Under the pieces are notes generated by a model, which saw only the letters and a list, made by a program, of their open reading frames with translations, made no database searches and had not been told where the DNA came from. From positions 1-64,000 of the forward strand of contig NZ_JXKG01000005.1 of NCBI RefSeq assembly GCF_001885735.1: a stretch of DNA of 64,000 bases, written 5' to 3'. Source of the stretch: Enterococcus canintestini (GTDB taxonomy: Bacteria; Bacillota; Bacilli; Lactobacillales; Enterococcaceae). The first letter of the stretch is position 1, and each line of letters begins with the position of its first letter. The translations under genes and the position numbers were made by a program. Shown one piece after another: positions 43,920 through 52,481 of the stretch.

Positions 43920-44882
43920 TTAGGAATTCACGATATAATCAGGTTCTTTATTTTGTAAAACGGCTATGGCGTTTTGGGCCACAATCATAGCCATCGCATC
44001 GCGGGCTTCAACAGTAGCATTACCAATATGCGGCGTTAAGATTACTTGTGACATTTGTTTTAAAGTATCACTGACTTTGGGTTCAAATTCATAAACATCT
44101 AAAGCGGCACCGGCGATTTTTTCTGTTTGTAAGGCTGTAATTAAATCTGCTTCTGAGACAATTGGTCCTCTAGAAGCATTGATTAAAAATGCGCCAGGTT
44201 TCATTTGCGCAAAGGCTGCTTGGTCAATTAAATGATATGTGCCATTGGTTAAAGGTGTATGCAAACTAATCACATCTGCTTGAGCTAAAACTTCTGCTTG
44301 TGAAAGATAAGTAGCCCCTAAAGTTTCTTCTACTTCTTTTGGTAGTTGGTGGCGTTGACTGTAAATAATTTTCATGCCAAAAGCTTTCAAACGCTTGGCT
44401 ACTCCTTGACCGATTTGTCCCATGCCGATAATGCCTAATGTCTTATCTTTTAATTCATGACCTAAAAAGAAAAGAGGTGCCCAACCGGAAAAGCCAGTCG
44501 TGCGCATTAAGTGATCCCCCGCTACAATGCGGCGACTTAATGAAATGATTAGGCCGGCCGTAAGTTCTGCGGTGGCATCGGTTGAAACAAAGGGCGTGTT
44601 GGTAACATAAATCCCTTTTTCTTTCGCGTAGTCTGTGGCAATGTTATTAAATCCGGCGCCAAAGTTAGCAATTAATTTCAATTTAGGCGCGGCATCAATA
44701 ATTGCGGCATCGACCGTGGTGGAAAGTGGTGTAATTAAAACGGTGCTGTCTTTTACTTTTTGTTGTAACGTTGCTTGATCGATTAGTCCTTCACCGGTGA
44801 ACATTTCAAATGAAATATTATTTTCTTGTAACAGTTGGATGCCCTTTTCAGGAATTTTAGCTGAGATATAAATTTGTGCCAT
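43920..44882 (-). CDS. D-isomer-specific 2-hydroxyacid dehydrogenase
   Basis: A 320-residue NAD(P)-dependent dehydrogenase of the glyoxylate/hydroxypyruvate reductase or D-lactate dehydrogenase superfamily. GIIGMGQIGQGVAKRLKAFG is the nucleotide-binding motif; INASRGPIV carries the catalytic Arg, DVYEFEP the Glu and LTPHIGNAT the His. The frame extends 40 codons upstream, but the ATG at 44882 lies 7-8 nt after GAGGAGGG and begins the conserved AQIYISAKIPE. Single gene. Substrate unknown. Confidence 0.9.
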   Translation of the reverse strand: MAQIYISAKIPEKGIQLLQENNISFEMFTGEGLIDQATLQQKVKDSTVLITPLSTTVDAAIIDAAPKLKLIANFGAGFNNIATDYAKEKGIYVTNTPFVSTDATAELTAGLIISLSRRIVAGDHLMRTTGFSGWAPLFFLGHELKDKTLGIIGMGQIGQGVAKRLKAFGMKIIYSQRHQLPKEVEETLGATYLSQAEVLAQADVISLHTPLTNGTYHLIDQAAFAQMKPGAFLINASRGPIVSEADLITALQTEKIAGAALDVYEFEPKVSDTLKQMSQVILTPHIGNATVEARDAMAMIVAQNAIAVLQNKEPDYIVNS

Positions 44883-45098
44883 CATGTTCCCTCCTCTTCT
44901 TTCTTTAATTGTAAAGTTCTTAGTGAAATAAGTCGAAAACTTTGAATTATTCTCACAGTGGTTGTAGTAAAATTTTCGTCTGCAAAAAGAAACCGATGTC
45001 ATTTTTTGTGGGAAAGTTAGTTAAAGGAAGGTATAATGAAATAAAATTACCGATTAGTTAGACTTGGGGTAGAATTTAGTATAAAAGGAGCAATCAAA

Positions 45099-45506
45099 AT
45101 GAAAGCAGTTATCACCAGTGAAGAGTTTTATACAGAAGGTGGCTGTAATGCCTGCCAACCTTTTACGATGGCGACGTATGATTTAACGTTTGAAGACGGC
45201 ACGACAACATCACTTGAGGAGTTAGATGTTTCTTCTTTAATTATGGCGTTGGCGCAAAAAAATCAGTGGCGCCAATCTTATGAAGAGGATGGTTTTGATG
45301 ATATTTTAATTTATCAAAAAGAAGCGACAAAAATCACCGTCAAAGAAACCCTGCGTCAAATCACTTTTGAAAAAGCTGGCACGACCCAAACTTTTGTGAA
45401 AAAAGACTGTGATTTAACAGCTTTATTTTCCCGTGTCAATGAAATTGCTAAAGGTTTTTTTGCACTTTCAAATACTGATTTCGAAGTAAGACCTTTGGAA
45501 AAATAA
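45099..45506 (+). CDS. Hypothetical protein with a CxxC-like CNAC motif
   Basis: A 135-residue soluble protein, not recognised. EGGCNACQPFTMATYDLTFED near the N-terminus has two Cys spaced CNAC, possibly a metal or redox site; a third Cys is in VKKDCDLTAL. The rest looks like mixed alpha/beta. AAAGGAG precedes the ATG, and TAGAAT (45070-45075) or TATAAT (45032-45037) may be the -10. It has normal codon use and is probably real; no function can be given. Confidence 0.7.
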   Translation: MKAVITSEEFYTEGGCNACQPFTMATYDLTFEDGTTTSLEELDVSSLIMALAQKNQWRQSYEEDGFDDILIYQKEATKITVKETLRQITFEKAGTTQTFVKKDCDLTALFSRVNEIAKGFFALSNTDFEVRPLEK

Positions 45507-45578
45507 AAAGCATTCAATCAATGAAATGAAGGCTATCGCATATCATTATTTATTTGTAAGTGAAGTCCTAGAATGAAA

Positions 45579-45680
45579 AAACATGCTGGTGCTCTAAAGT
45601 GAAGCGACCCTCAAAAGGTAGACCAACAAATCTAACTTTTTGGGGGCACTTCACACTTCAAAGCGCAGGCGTGTTTTTTT
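45579..45680 (+). terminator. Long palindrome/terminator with IS150-like inverted repeats
   Basis: GTGAAGCGACCCTCAAAA ... TAGA and TCTAACTTTTTGGGGGCACTTC (quoted in pieces) form arms of about 25 bp, enclosed by an outer AACATGC/GCGTGTT stem followed by TTTTTTT. The arms start TGAAG(C/T)G(A/C)CCC and end GTTAGA, like termini of IS150-group elements facing one another. The palindrome at 8302-8349 shares the core. Confidence 0.65.
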
Positions 45681-45767
45681 AGTATGTAAGAAAATTATGT
45701 GCTTTTCGATTTATTTAATGAGTTCAGTCTGCTTTTTTCATGGCGCTAAAGTAAAAAAGTAGGCAAC

Positions 45768-45805
45768 AAAAAAGCACCTGCTGACTATTTTCGCAGATGC
45801 TTTTT
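45768..45805. terminator. Terminator hairpin
   Basis: AAAAGCACCTGC pairs with GCAGATGCTTTT with one mismatch, then Ts; A-run on the other side, so it can also end the minus-strand small gene. Confidence 0.7.
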
Positions 45806-45840
45806 AAGAATAACTGGAATCTTCCATGGGAGTTTACTCC

Positions 45841-45996
45841 TTACGCAGATTTTTGTAATTCTTGAACCGCTTGTTCAATCGTTACACCGGTAGCAAAGTG
45901 ATTACTGTTGCGTTGGTCAAAAACGATAAACAAGTTCAACTTGGTGTCCAACGTTACCCGATAAGGTACGTTTGTTTTTGTGTTATAGAATGTCAT
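45841..45996 (-). CDS. Small 51-residue protein of unknown function
   Basis: A frame of 51 codons starting MTFYNTKTNVPYRVTLDTKL and ending VQELQKSA. GAAAGGAG lies 8 nt upstream of the ATG at 45996 (a nearer ATG two codons upstream is too close). Upstream is a good promoter, TTGAAA-N17-TATGAT, and downstream a terminator, so it looks like a complete small gene. The sequence suggests a small beta-strand fold followed by a C-terminal helix (TIEQAVQELQK). Not recognised. Confidence 0.72.
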   Translation of the reverse strand: MTFYNTKTNVPYRVTLDTKLNLFIVFDQRNSNHFATGVTIEQAVQELQKSA

Positions 45997-46040
45997 ATTC
46001 ATTCTCCTTTCTTTGTTTTGCTGACGAAAGGCAACTAAGT

Positions 46041-46090
46041 TGATAACGAAATTCCACTGTTATCATACAGCCATTTCAGAAAATTTTCAA
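46041..46090 (-). promoter_or_regulatory. Promoter and operator-like dyad of the 51-residue gene
   Basis: On the minus strand, TTGAAA (46090-46085), 17-bp spacer, TATGAT (46067-46062). TGATAAC (46041-46047) and GTTATCA (46059-46065) form a perfect inverted repeat overlapping the -10. Confidence 0.6.
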
Positions 46091-46194
46091 ACAAAACGCT
46101 TCTTTGCAAGCATATTTGGGCCGTGTCCTTACCAATTCCCCATTTTTTTCAGTCTTCACTGAAATTATCGACCGTTTTATAAACTGATTCTCCC

Positions 46195-46200
46195 TATAAT
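46195..46200 (+). promoter_or_regulatory. -10 box of the P-type ATPase gene
   Basis: TATAAT 32 nt before the ATG at 46232. A convincing -35 is not seen. Confidence 0.45.
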
Positions 46201-46231
46201 AAGGGTATCAACAAATTAGGAGGACATGCTT

Positions 46232-48775
46232 ATGAAATGGTATCAGTTAAAGACAACACAAGTTTTACAAAAATTAGCAAGCCAAACAGATGGTTTAAAT
46301 AAAACACAACGACAAGAACGTTTAATGGAAAATGGTGAAAATAAAATTGCCGAAAAACAACAGGTAAAACCTTGGCGCAAATTTTTAAAACATTTTACCG
46401 ATTTATTAATGCTCGTTTTACTTTTTGCCGCTATTTTAAAATTTATGACCGGTGACTTGGTAGAAGGGGGCATTATCTTACTTGTGGTGGTGGTTAATGG
46501 CTTGGTTAGTTACTGGCAAGAACGAAAAGCCGAGGAATCACTGGATGGTTTAAAGCAGATGATGAGTCAAGAAGCAGTGATTTTAACGAATGGGCAAAAA
46601 GAAACCGTGCCTACAACCTCCATTGTTCCGGGCGACATTTTATATTTAAAAGCCGGAGACGTGGTGGCAGCAGATGTGCGCCTAGTGGAAGTTCACGATT
46701 TAGTAGTCGAAGAGGCAATTTTAACTGGTGAAGCTGAGGCCGTTGAAAAAAATACGACGGAAATTTTGCAAGAAGCAATGGCTGGCGATCAAAAAAATAT
46801 GGCGTTTTCCGGTACACTGGTGCAAGCGGGTTCTGCTACAGGGGTTGTCGTTGCAACTGGGAGCGACACAGAAATTGGGAAAATCAATCAGGCGCTACAA
46901 ACAGTAACGGAAACTACTACCCCACTGGTACGCAAGATGCACCAGTTAAATAAGCAAATTTTTCGTGGTATTCTCGTTTTAATTCTCTTCTTAATTTTCT
47001 TTACCACGTTCCGGTATGGTATGGAATTAAACTTACTTTTCTCGGCTATGATTGCGTTAATTGTGGCCATGATTCCAGAAGGTTTACCAGCGGTTTTAAC
47101 GATGATTTTATCCCTTGGAGTTAAAGAGATGGCGACAGAAAATGCCATCATTAAAAGTATGCCTTCTGTGGAAACATTGGGCTCAATGACGGTTATTTGC
47201 TCTGATAAAACCGGTACGTTAACGAAAAATGAAATGACAGTTGTGAATACCGCTACTGACAATAAAGCGTTATTAATGGAAATTATGAATAACTGTCAAG
47301 ATTTGAAACTACAAGACGATGAAGATGTTAAAAAATTAAAAGGCAATCCGACTGAATTGGCACTCTTACATTACGTAGCCGATGAAAAACTACCATTAAG
47401 AAAACAAATTGGTAAAATTCCTTTTAGTTCCAGTACCAAATATATGGCAACGATGCATAAAACAGCTACTGGTAATTGTATTTTTATTAAAGGCGCACCA
47501 GAAGTTTTACTAGCAAAAGCCAAATTAAGTGCTGCTGAAATGAAGTCTTGGCAACAACGCGCTTCAAGTTTTGCTAAAAAAGGACAGCGGGTCTTAGCCT
47601 TTGCTGTTAAAAATGTAGCCGCTGATACAATCCTTAACGCAGAAATGTTAACAGATTTAGAATTTGTTGGACTAGTGGGCATTATTGATCCACCCAAAGA
47701 AAGTGCGATTCAAGCGATAAAAGAAAGCCAAGCTGCTGGTATCACGGTTAAAATGATTACCGGCGATCACAAAGATACAGCCCAAGCGATTGGTAGTCAA
47801 ATTGGGTTAAAGCACACTGCCCAAGTTTTAGAAGGAATAGAAATTGACCTATTAACTGATGAAGAATTAGCGCAAGCGGTTAAAAAAGTAGATATTTTTG
47901 CCCGTACTACGCCCGAGCACAAATTACGAATTGTTACCGCCCTTCAAAATAATGGCGAAGTAGTCGGCATGACTGGTGATGGCGTAAACGATGCACCAGC
48001 GTTAAAGAAAGCTGATATCGGTATTGCGATGGGAATTAAAGGTAGTGAAGTAACTAAGCAGGCCGCAGATATGGTTTTAGCTGATGATAATTTCCACACG
48101 ATTGCTAAAGCAGTTAAAGAAGGACGTCGGATTTTTGATAACTTAAAGAAAACTATCAACTTTTTCTTACCATCGGCTTTAGCTCAAGGCTTGATTGTAG
48201 TCATTGCGTTATTATTAAATCGTCCTTTGCCACTAACACCAGTTCAAATTTTATGGGTGAACATGGTGACAACTATTACGCTTTCTTACGCTTTAGGGTT
48301 TGAAAAAGCCAGTCAAGATACGATGACGCGGCCACCGCGACCAGTCAATGAAGGCATATTGTCAGGTTATAGCTTGTTTCGAATTGTCTATGTCTCGTTA
48401 ATTATTGTCTTACCGGCTTACTTTATTGCGTTACAATTTGAAGGTGCGGCATTACAGCAGACAATTCTACTACAAACAATTGTGATGGCCCAAGCTGTTT
48501 ACATGTTAAATTGTCGGGAATTACTAAAGCCAGCGTTAAATAAAGCGATGTTCCAAAATAAAGCGTTGTTTATTTCCTTAGCGCTATTACTTTTATTGCA
48601 GACAATTGTCGTCTTTACACCGATTGCTCAAAATCTAATCGGTACTACAAGCTTAAATATGATGCAACAACTGCTAGTCTTAGGTCATGTTGGTATCTTG
48701 TTTGCAATCGTAGAAACAGAAAAGTGGTTAACGCGTCGCTTTTCTAAAAGAGCAGCAGTCCAAAAAGTTAACTAA
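46232..48775 (+). CDS. P-type cation-transporting ATPase (P2 type)
   Basis: An 847-residue membrane ATPase. N-terminal cation ATPase domain, PEGLPAVLT in TM4, CSDKTGTLTKNEM with the phosphorylated Asp, and MTGDGVNDAPALKKADIGIAM in the P domain. The actuator loop reads LTGEAEAVEK, with Ala where most members have TGES. TM6 reads LWVNMVTTITLSYALGFE, lacking the Asp of SERCA-type Ca2+ pumps (NLVTDGLPA), so the ion is uncertain (Ca2+, Na+/K+ or other). The ATG at 46232 is 8 nt after TTAGGAGG. Convergent with the Mga-like gene. Confidence 0.88.
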   Translation: MKWYQLKTTQVLQKLASQTDGLNKTQRQERLMENGENKIAEKQQVKPWRKFLKHFTDLLMLVLLFAAILKFMTGDLVEGGIILLVVVVNGLVSYWQERKAEESLDGLKQMMSQEAVILTNGQKETVPTTSIVPGDILYLKAGDVVAADVRLVEVHDLVVEEAILTGEAEAVEKNTTEILQEAMAGDQKNMAFSGTLVQAGSATGVVVATGSDTEIGKINQALQTVTETTTPLVRKMHQLNKQIFRGILVLILFLIFFTTFRYGMELNLLFSAMIALIVAMIPEGLPAVLTMILSLGVKEMATENAIIKSMPSVETLGSMTVICSDKTGTLTKNEMTVVNTATDNKALLMEIMNNCQDLKLQDDEDVKKLKGNPTELALLHYVADEKLPLRKQIGKIPFSSSTKYMATMHKTATGNCIFIKGAPEVLLAKAKLSAAEMKSWQQRASSFAKKGQRVLAFAVKNVAADTILNAEMLTDLEFVGLVGIIDPPKESAIQAIKESQAAGITVKMITGDHKDTAQAIGSQIGLKHTAQVLEGIEIDLLTDEELAQAVKKVDIFARTTPEHKLRIVTALQNNGEVVGMTGDGVNDAPALKKADIGIAMGIKGSEVTKQAADMVLADDNFHTIAKAVKEGRRIFDNLKKTINFFLPSALAQGLIVVIALLLNRPLPLTPVQILWVNMVTTITLSYALGFEKASQDTMTRPPRPVNEGILSGYSLFRIVYVSLIIVLPAYFIALQFEGAALQQTILLQTIVMAQAVYMLNCRELLKPALNKAMFQNKALFISLALLLLLQTIVVFTPIAQNLIGTTSLNMMQQLLVLGHVGILFAIVETEKWLTRRFSKRAAVQKVN

Positions 48776-50218
48776 TTACAAATAAGTTTCATAAGTGAGC
48801 TCGGCCAACTGGCGGAGCTCATTTTTAGTTGGAAAAGTAGAAATATAAAAAATAGGCAAGTCACTTTGATCCAAAGGAAAATTTGAAACGATTAAATCTT
48901 TGTCACTCGCTTTTAAGTGGGGCAAATCAGTAACTTCAATGGTCTTTAATGCAATTCTCTTACCTAAGTAGTCGTTTAATTCTTGTTCGACAAAAGCTTT
49001 CCAGGCAGGTTCGCTTTGAAATAAAAAGTAAACGGTTCGTGTTTTTGCTTGCAGTGAAAAAAAGGCCTGTTGTTGCAATAACGCAATCAAATGCAGCAAA
49101 TAAACCGGTTTGTTTTCTTTAGCTTCAGTTAAATCTTGTTGCAATAGCCGCAAATTATCTGCTTGCAATGTGGCAAATGTGGCCTTTTGGGGTGGCGAAT
49201 GTTGATAGTCGGCTTCAAATTTATCCGCTAAATCAGGAGATTCATTATATTTCAAAAGTAAAAGCATTAAATTTTCAGCCAAATTTGTAGCGTTTAAAGT
49301 AGGTAGTTGAAAATCTTGGCTCCACTGTAAGACAAACTGTTTGGTGCGGGCTGTTAAATCATGATAATTGTGGGTAAGTACCTGCTGTAAGTGTAAGCCA
49401 AATTGATTATTGTAATTCCAGCTTTCTAAAAAACAGAAAAATGCAAAAAATAATTCGTTTCCTTCTAAATAAACGCCTTCTTTTTGATAAAGCGCCTTTA
49501 GATAAGGGGTGTATAATTGAAACAAAGCATCTTCTTTAAATGAAAATTCAGGCAGCAAACAGCGGGTTTTATTGCGGATGGTATTAATGAAAAACCAACA
49601 AACACCAAAAATCTCTTCGGTTTCTGCTTGAATTTGAGCTTTTTTTACTTGCTGTAAAAATTGAAAGTAATGGACTTCGTGTACGGCATAATCGCTAAAA
49701 AAGTAATTATTATGGGTAAAAGGAACTAAAAGCCGATGATAAAAAATACGAATATTACTTTCTAAACCTTCAAATTTGGCGTTAGTGGCAGTTAATTTAA
49801 TTTGTAAATGATAATCTTGTAATTGGGTATTTATCTTTTTGGTATGCCGCTTTAGTGTTTCAAAAGAAACACCAGTGGCGTTTAAAAAAGGTTTAATCGC
49901 TAAATTTGGTTGAAATAACAATGCTTTTATTAATTGCACGCTAAGAGAATAGGGCAAAAAAACATCCCATAGATCGTTGGTTAATGCTTCTTTTGTTCTT
50001 TGTAAGGCAATTCCGCTACTGTCGGTTTTGATTTGCCAGTCTTTTGGCAACTGTTCTTTAATGATTTGCAAATCGGAAAAAACCGTTCGTTCTGTCGTTT
50101 GCAGCTGATTTGCTAGTTCTTTGGCGGTAATTTGCGGCTGATGTAACAGTTGCTCTAATAAACGAATTTGCCGGTGTAGATCTTTTTCTGTGATAATTCT
50201 CTTTAATAGCGCATACAT
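48776..50218 (-). CDS. Mga/AtxA-type transcriptional regulator (second copy)
   Basis: A 480-residue regulator with the same plan as the one at 14907-16370. N-terminal HTHs include ITAKELANQLQTTERTVFSDL-like sequence (residues ~35-55, quoted in part) and VSFETLKRHTKKINTQL; a long helical PRD-like middle and a C-terminal EIIB-like portion (SDKDLIVSNFPL) follow. The ATG at 50218 has AAGGGGGAG 7 nt upstream; the in-frame extension to 50269 is rejected. It is divergent from the MFS transporter gene, which may be its target. Confidence 0.78.
   Translation of the reverse strand: MYALLKRIITEKDLHRQIRLLEQLLHQPQITAKELANQLQTTERTVFSDLQIIKEQLPKDWQIKTDSSGIALQRTKEALTNDLWDVFLPYSLSVQLIKALLFQPNLAIKPFLNATGVSFETLKRHTKKINTQLQDYHLQIKLTATNAKFEGLESNIRIFYHRLLVPFTHNNYFFSDYAVHEVHYFQFLQQVKKAQIQAETEEIFGVCWFFINTIRNKTRCLLPEFSFKEDALFQLYTPYLKALYQKEGVYLEGNELFFAFFCFLESWNYNNQFGLHLQQVLTHNYHDLTARTKQFVLQWSQDFQLPTLNATNLAENLMLLLLKYNESPDLADKFEADYQHSPPQKATFATLQADNLRLLQQDLTEAKENKPVYLLHLIALLQQQAFFSLQAKTRTVYFLFQSEPAWKAFVEQELNDYLGKRIALKTIEVTDLPHLKASDKDLIVSNFPLDQSDLPIFYISTFPTKNELRQLAELTYETYL
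48796..48826 (+). terminator. Terminator of the P-type ATPase gene inside the convergent gene
   Basis: TGAGCTC and GAGCTCA with an inner GCC/GGC, followed by TTTTT. It lies within the last codons of the Mga-like gene. Confidence 0.75.
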
Positions 50219-50694
50219 TATAAGCTCCCCCTTTGTTTTTAGCATACGGAGAAAAAAAGTTCTCGTCAAGACGAAGCCGGTGAATCGGTTAGTAAAGCAA
50301 AAGGAACTAAAAGTAAAAAAATTAGTCAGAAAAAATGCTCAATTTGTCACAAACGAAAAAATAAAGGCTATTTTTTTGATTAGAAGAAAAAAAGTTTCAT
50401 GAGATTTTTGCTATGTGTTATCTGAGATAATTTTCTGAAAGTTTTCCCTCCCAAATGCGTAAACTAGTTTACGTGAGAAAACAAAACCTAACATCAAAAT
50501 GTTAGAAGTGCCTTGAATTTCATTTTAATCAGGGTAAAATCTTTTAAAAATCCTACGAAATATTTTTAGCCCTTCGTGGTGTAAGAAGAAAAATTTGCTG
50601 GCACAACCTGTGTCCCAAATTTTTTTTGCCCAAAATTGGTTTTTGATGCTGAAAGTGGTGAAAAATGTCCGTGGGATCAAGAAAGGTGTTCTTT
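50219..50694. promoter_or_regulatory. Divergent regulatory region, Mga-like regulator and MFS gene
   Basis: Contains the perfect palindrome CGTAAACTAGTTTACG (50458-50473) and the hairpin CTAACAT-CAAA-ATGTTAG (50488-50505). The palindrome core differs from the AdcR consensus TTAACYRGTTAA at two positions. No standard promoter was identified with confidence. A short plus-strand frame at 50190-50402 has no ribosome site and is taken as noise. Confidence 0.45.
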
Positions 50695-51900
50695 ATGTCA
50701 AAATATCAGCGCAAAGTGCTAGTTTCTACCTCAGCAGGGATTGCTCTTGAGAACATGGATATTATGTTCTTATCTTTTTCCTTGTCTACCATTATTACAA
50801 CTTTTGGTATTACAGGAACGCAAGCCGGTTTTATTTCGACTATTACCAACCTCGGTATGTTAGTCGGCGGAATTATTTTTGGAATTTTAGCTGATAAATA
50901 CGGGCGGGTAAAAGTTTTTTCCCAAACCGTGATCATCTTCTCGGTTGCTTCGTTACTAATGTTTTTTGCTTCTAATATTTATCTGGTTTATCTTTTCCGC
51001 TTTATTGCCGGAATTGGCGCCGGTGGGGAATATGGGGCATGTATGTCTTTAATCTCTGAAACATTTTCTAAAAAACACCTCGGCCGCGCCACTTCGACTG
51101 CGGCAATCGGTGCGCAAGTCGGCGCCATTTTAGCTGCTGTTTTAGCTTCTTTCATTATTCCATTACTTGGTTGGAAAATGCTATATGTTATCGGTGTGAT
51201 TCCCGTTTTATTAGTTTTAGATATTCGGCGCGGCTTAAAAGAACCCGCATCTTTTACCCAAAATCACAATGATAAACAAGCCGGAAAATTCTCATTACTT
51301 TTTGCTGACAAACAGACAGCTTGGCAAACAATTGGTCTAAGTTTAATGGTGACTGTACAAATTGCGGGCTACTTTGGCTTAATGAACTGGTTGCCTTCTA
51401 TTATGCAAAAACAATTACATTTATCGGTTTCGGGTTCGTCTTTATGGATGATTAGTACTATTTTAGGTATGTGTTTGGGGATGATGACCTTTGGAACGGT
51501 GATGGATAAATTAGGTCCAAGGTTAGCTTATGGTGTTTTTCTAATCTGTTCGGCAGCATCTGTCTTCTTAATTGTTTTAGCTCATGATAAATGGACATTA
51601 CTAGGAGCAGCAGTAATCGTAGGCTATTTCATTAACGGCATGTATGGGGGTTATGGTGCGATTATTAGTAGCCTTTATCCCACAAGCATTCGCGCTACCG
51701 CCAATAATTTTATTATGAATGTGGGGCGGGCGATTGGGGGTTTTTCTTCAGTCGTAATTGGCTTTTTAATGGATCACTATTCCTTAATGACCGTTATTAT
51801 TTTCTTATCGGTAATTTATTTAGTTAGTTTAGCCGTGATGTTAACTTTACCGGGATTAAAGAAAATGTACGAACAAAAAGAAGTTTTGCCACAACAATAA
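50695..51900 (+). CDS. Major facilitator superfamily transporter (metabolite:H+ symporter type)
   Basis: A 401-residue, 12-helix carrier. FGILADKYGRVKVF is the MFS motif between helices 2 and 3, and FIAGIGAGGEYGACMSLISE (helix 4-5) is typical of the aromatic-acid/sugar-acid and sialate/benzoate carriers. The ATG at 50695 follows GAAAGGTG by 6 nt; the upstream ATG at 50665 is rejected. It is divergent from the Mga-like regulator. Substrate unknown, an organic acid is likely by family. Confidence 0.85.
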   Translation: MSKYQRKVLVSTSAGIALENMDIMFLSFSLSTIITTFGITGTQAGFISTITNLGMLVGGIIFGILADKYGRVKVFSQTVIIFSVASLLMFFASNIYLVYLFRFIAGIGAGGEYGACMSLISETFSKKHLGRATSTAAIGAQVGAILAAVLASFIIPLLGWKMLYVIGVIPVLLVLDIRRGLKEPASFTQNHNDKQAGKFSLLFADKQTAWQTIGLSLMVTVQIAGYFGLMNWLPSIMQKQLHLSVSGSSLWMISTILGMCLGMMTFGTVMDKLGPRLAYGVFLICSAASVFLIVLAHDKWTLLGAAVIVGYFINGMYGGYGAIISSLYPTSIRATANNFIMNVGRAIGGFSSVVIGFLMDHYSLMTVIIFLSVIYLVSLAVMLTLPGLKKMYEQKEVLPQQ

Positions 51901-51905
51901 AAAAT

Positions 51906-51940
51906 AAACCCGTCAGTGTTAGTGCTGGCGGGTTTTTCTT
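51906..51940. terminator. Terminator of the MFS gene
   Basis: AAACCCGTCAG and CTGGCGGGTTT pair around TGTTAGTG, then TTTTCTTTTT. It overlaps the 3' end of the convergent small membrane protein gene. Confidence 0.82.
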
Positions 51941-52224
51941 TTTAGTCGCAATACCATCAGTATCCCAAAGCTAATACCTGCTAGGATGAAAAAGATGGTT
52001 AGTTGTTCACGGTGTTTACCAAATGTAAAGTAAATATCACTCCAATAAAAATGAAGATCAAACCACCACCAAACTGTATCGAGTAGATAAAAAATTCCAG
52101 TTAAAATAAGCAAAAAAATATCCATTTTGTGCCAGGGAGTTTTTCTTGTTAGGGCTAAAAGAATTCCCATGCCAACGAGGGTGATTAAAATAACGAATAA
52201 GCCTTCACTAGTTGAATAGGTCAT
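51919..52224 (-). CDS. Small membrane protein of unknown function
   Basis: A 101-residue protein with three predicted helices: GLFVILITLVGMGILLAL, MDIFLLILTGIFYLLDTVWW and QLTIFFILAGISFGILMVL. A basic tail (RLKRKTRQH) ends it. AAAGGAAA lies 7 nt before the ATG at 52224; the frame continues upstream through the parS-like palindrome and is not used. No family recognised. Confidence 0.68.
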   Translation of the reverse strand: MTYSTSEGLFVILITLVGMGILLALTRKTPWHKMDIFLLILTGIFYLLDTVWWWFDLHFYWSDIYFTFGKHREQLTIFFILAGISFGILMVLRLKRKTRQH

Positions 52225-52246
52225 TTTTATTTCCTTTCTTAAAAGA

Positions 52247-52262
52247 TGTTTCACATGAAACA
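52247..52262. promoter_or_regulatory. parS-like palindrome
   Basis: TGTTTCACATGAAACA differs from the Firmicute parS consensus TGTTNCACGTGAAACA at one central base. It lies just upstream of the small membrane protein gene. It may be a ParB/Spo0J site or another regulator's operator. Confidence 0.5.
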
Positions 52263-52481
52263 ATTTTACCTTGAGTTTCTTTATTTTACGAAGAAAAGCC
52301 ATTTTTTATCTCTTTTGTTTTAAAATATGATTAAAAGGTAATTTAGTGGGATTTTACAATTAAACTCAGTTAAATCAATCTTGTTTTAAAAAATAAAAAA
52401 AATGAAAACAATTCTGCTGCTGTTTGATTAGAAAAACACTAATTGTTTTGTTATAATCAATTAAGGAAAAGGGGTGGCAAG

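Larger units (their letters stand above)
45507..45840. other. Intergenic region with two terminators
   Basis: Holds the long palindrome at 45579-45680 and a second hairpin at 45768-45805 (listed separately). No coding frame is seen between them. Confidence 0.5.

Noticed and set aside
50190-50402. 70-codon plus-strand frame
   Set aside because: Lys-rich low-complexity translation, no ribosome site, starts inside the divergent regulator gene.
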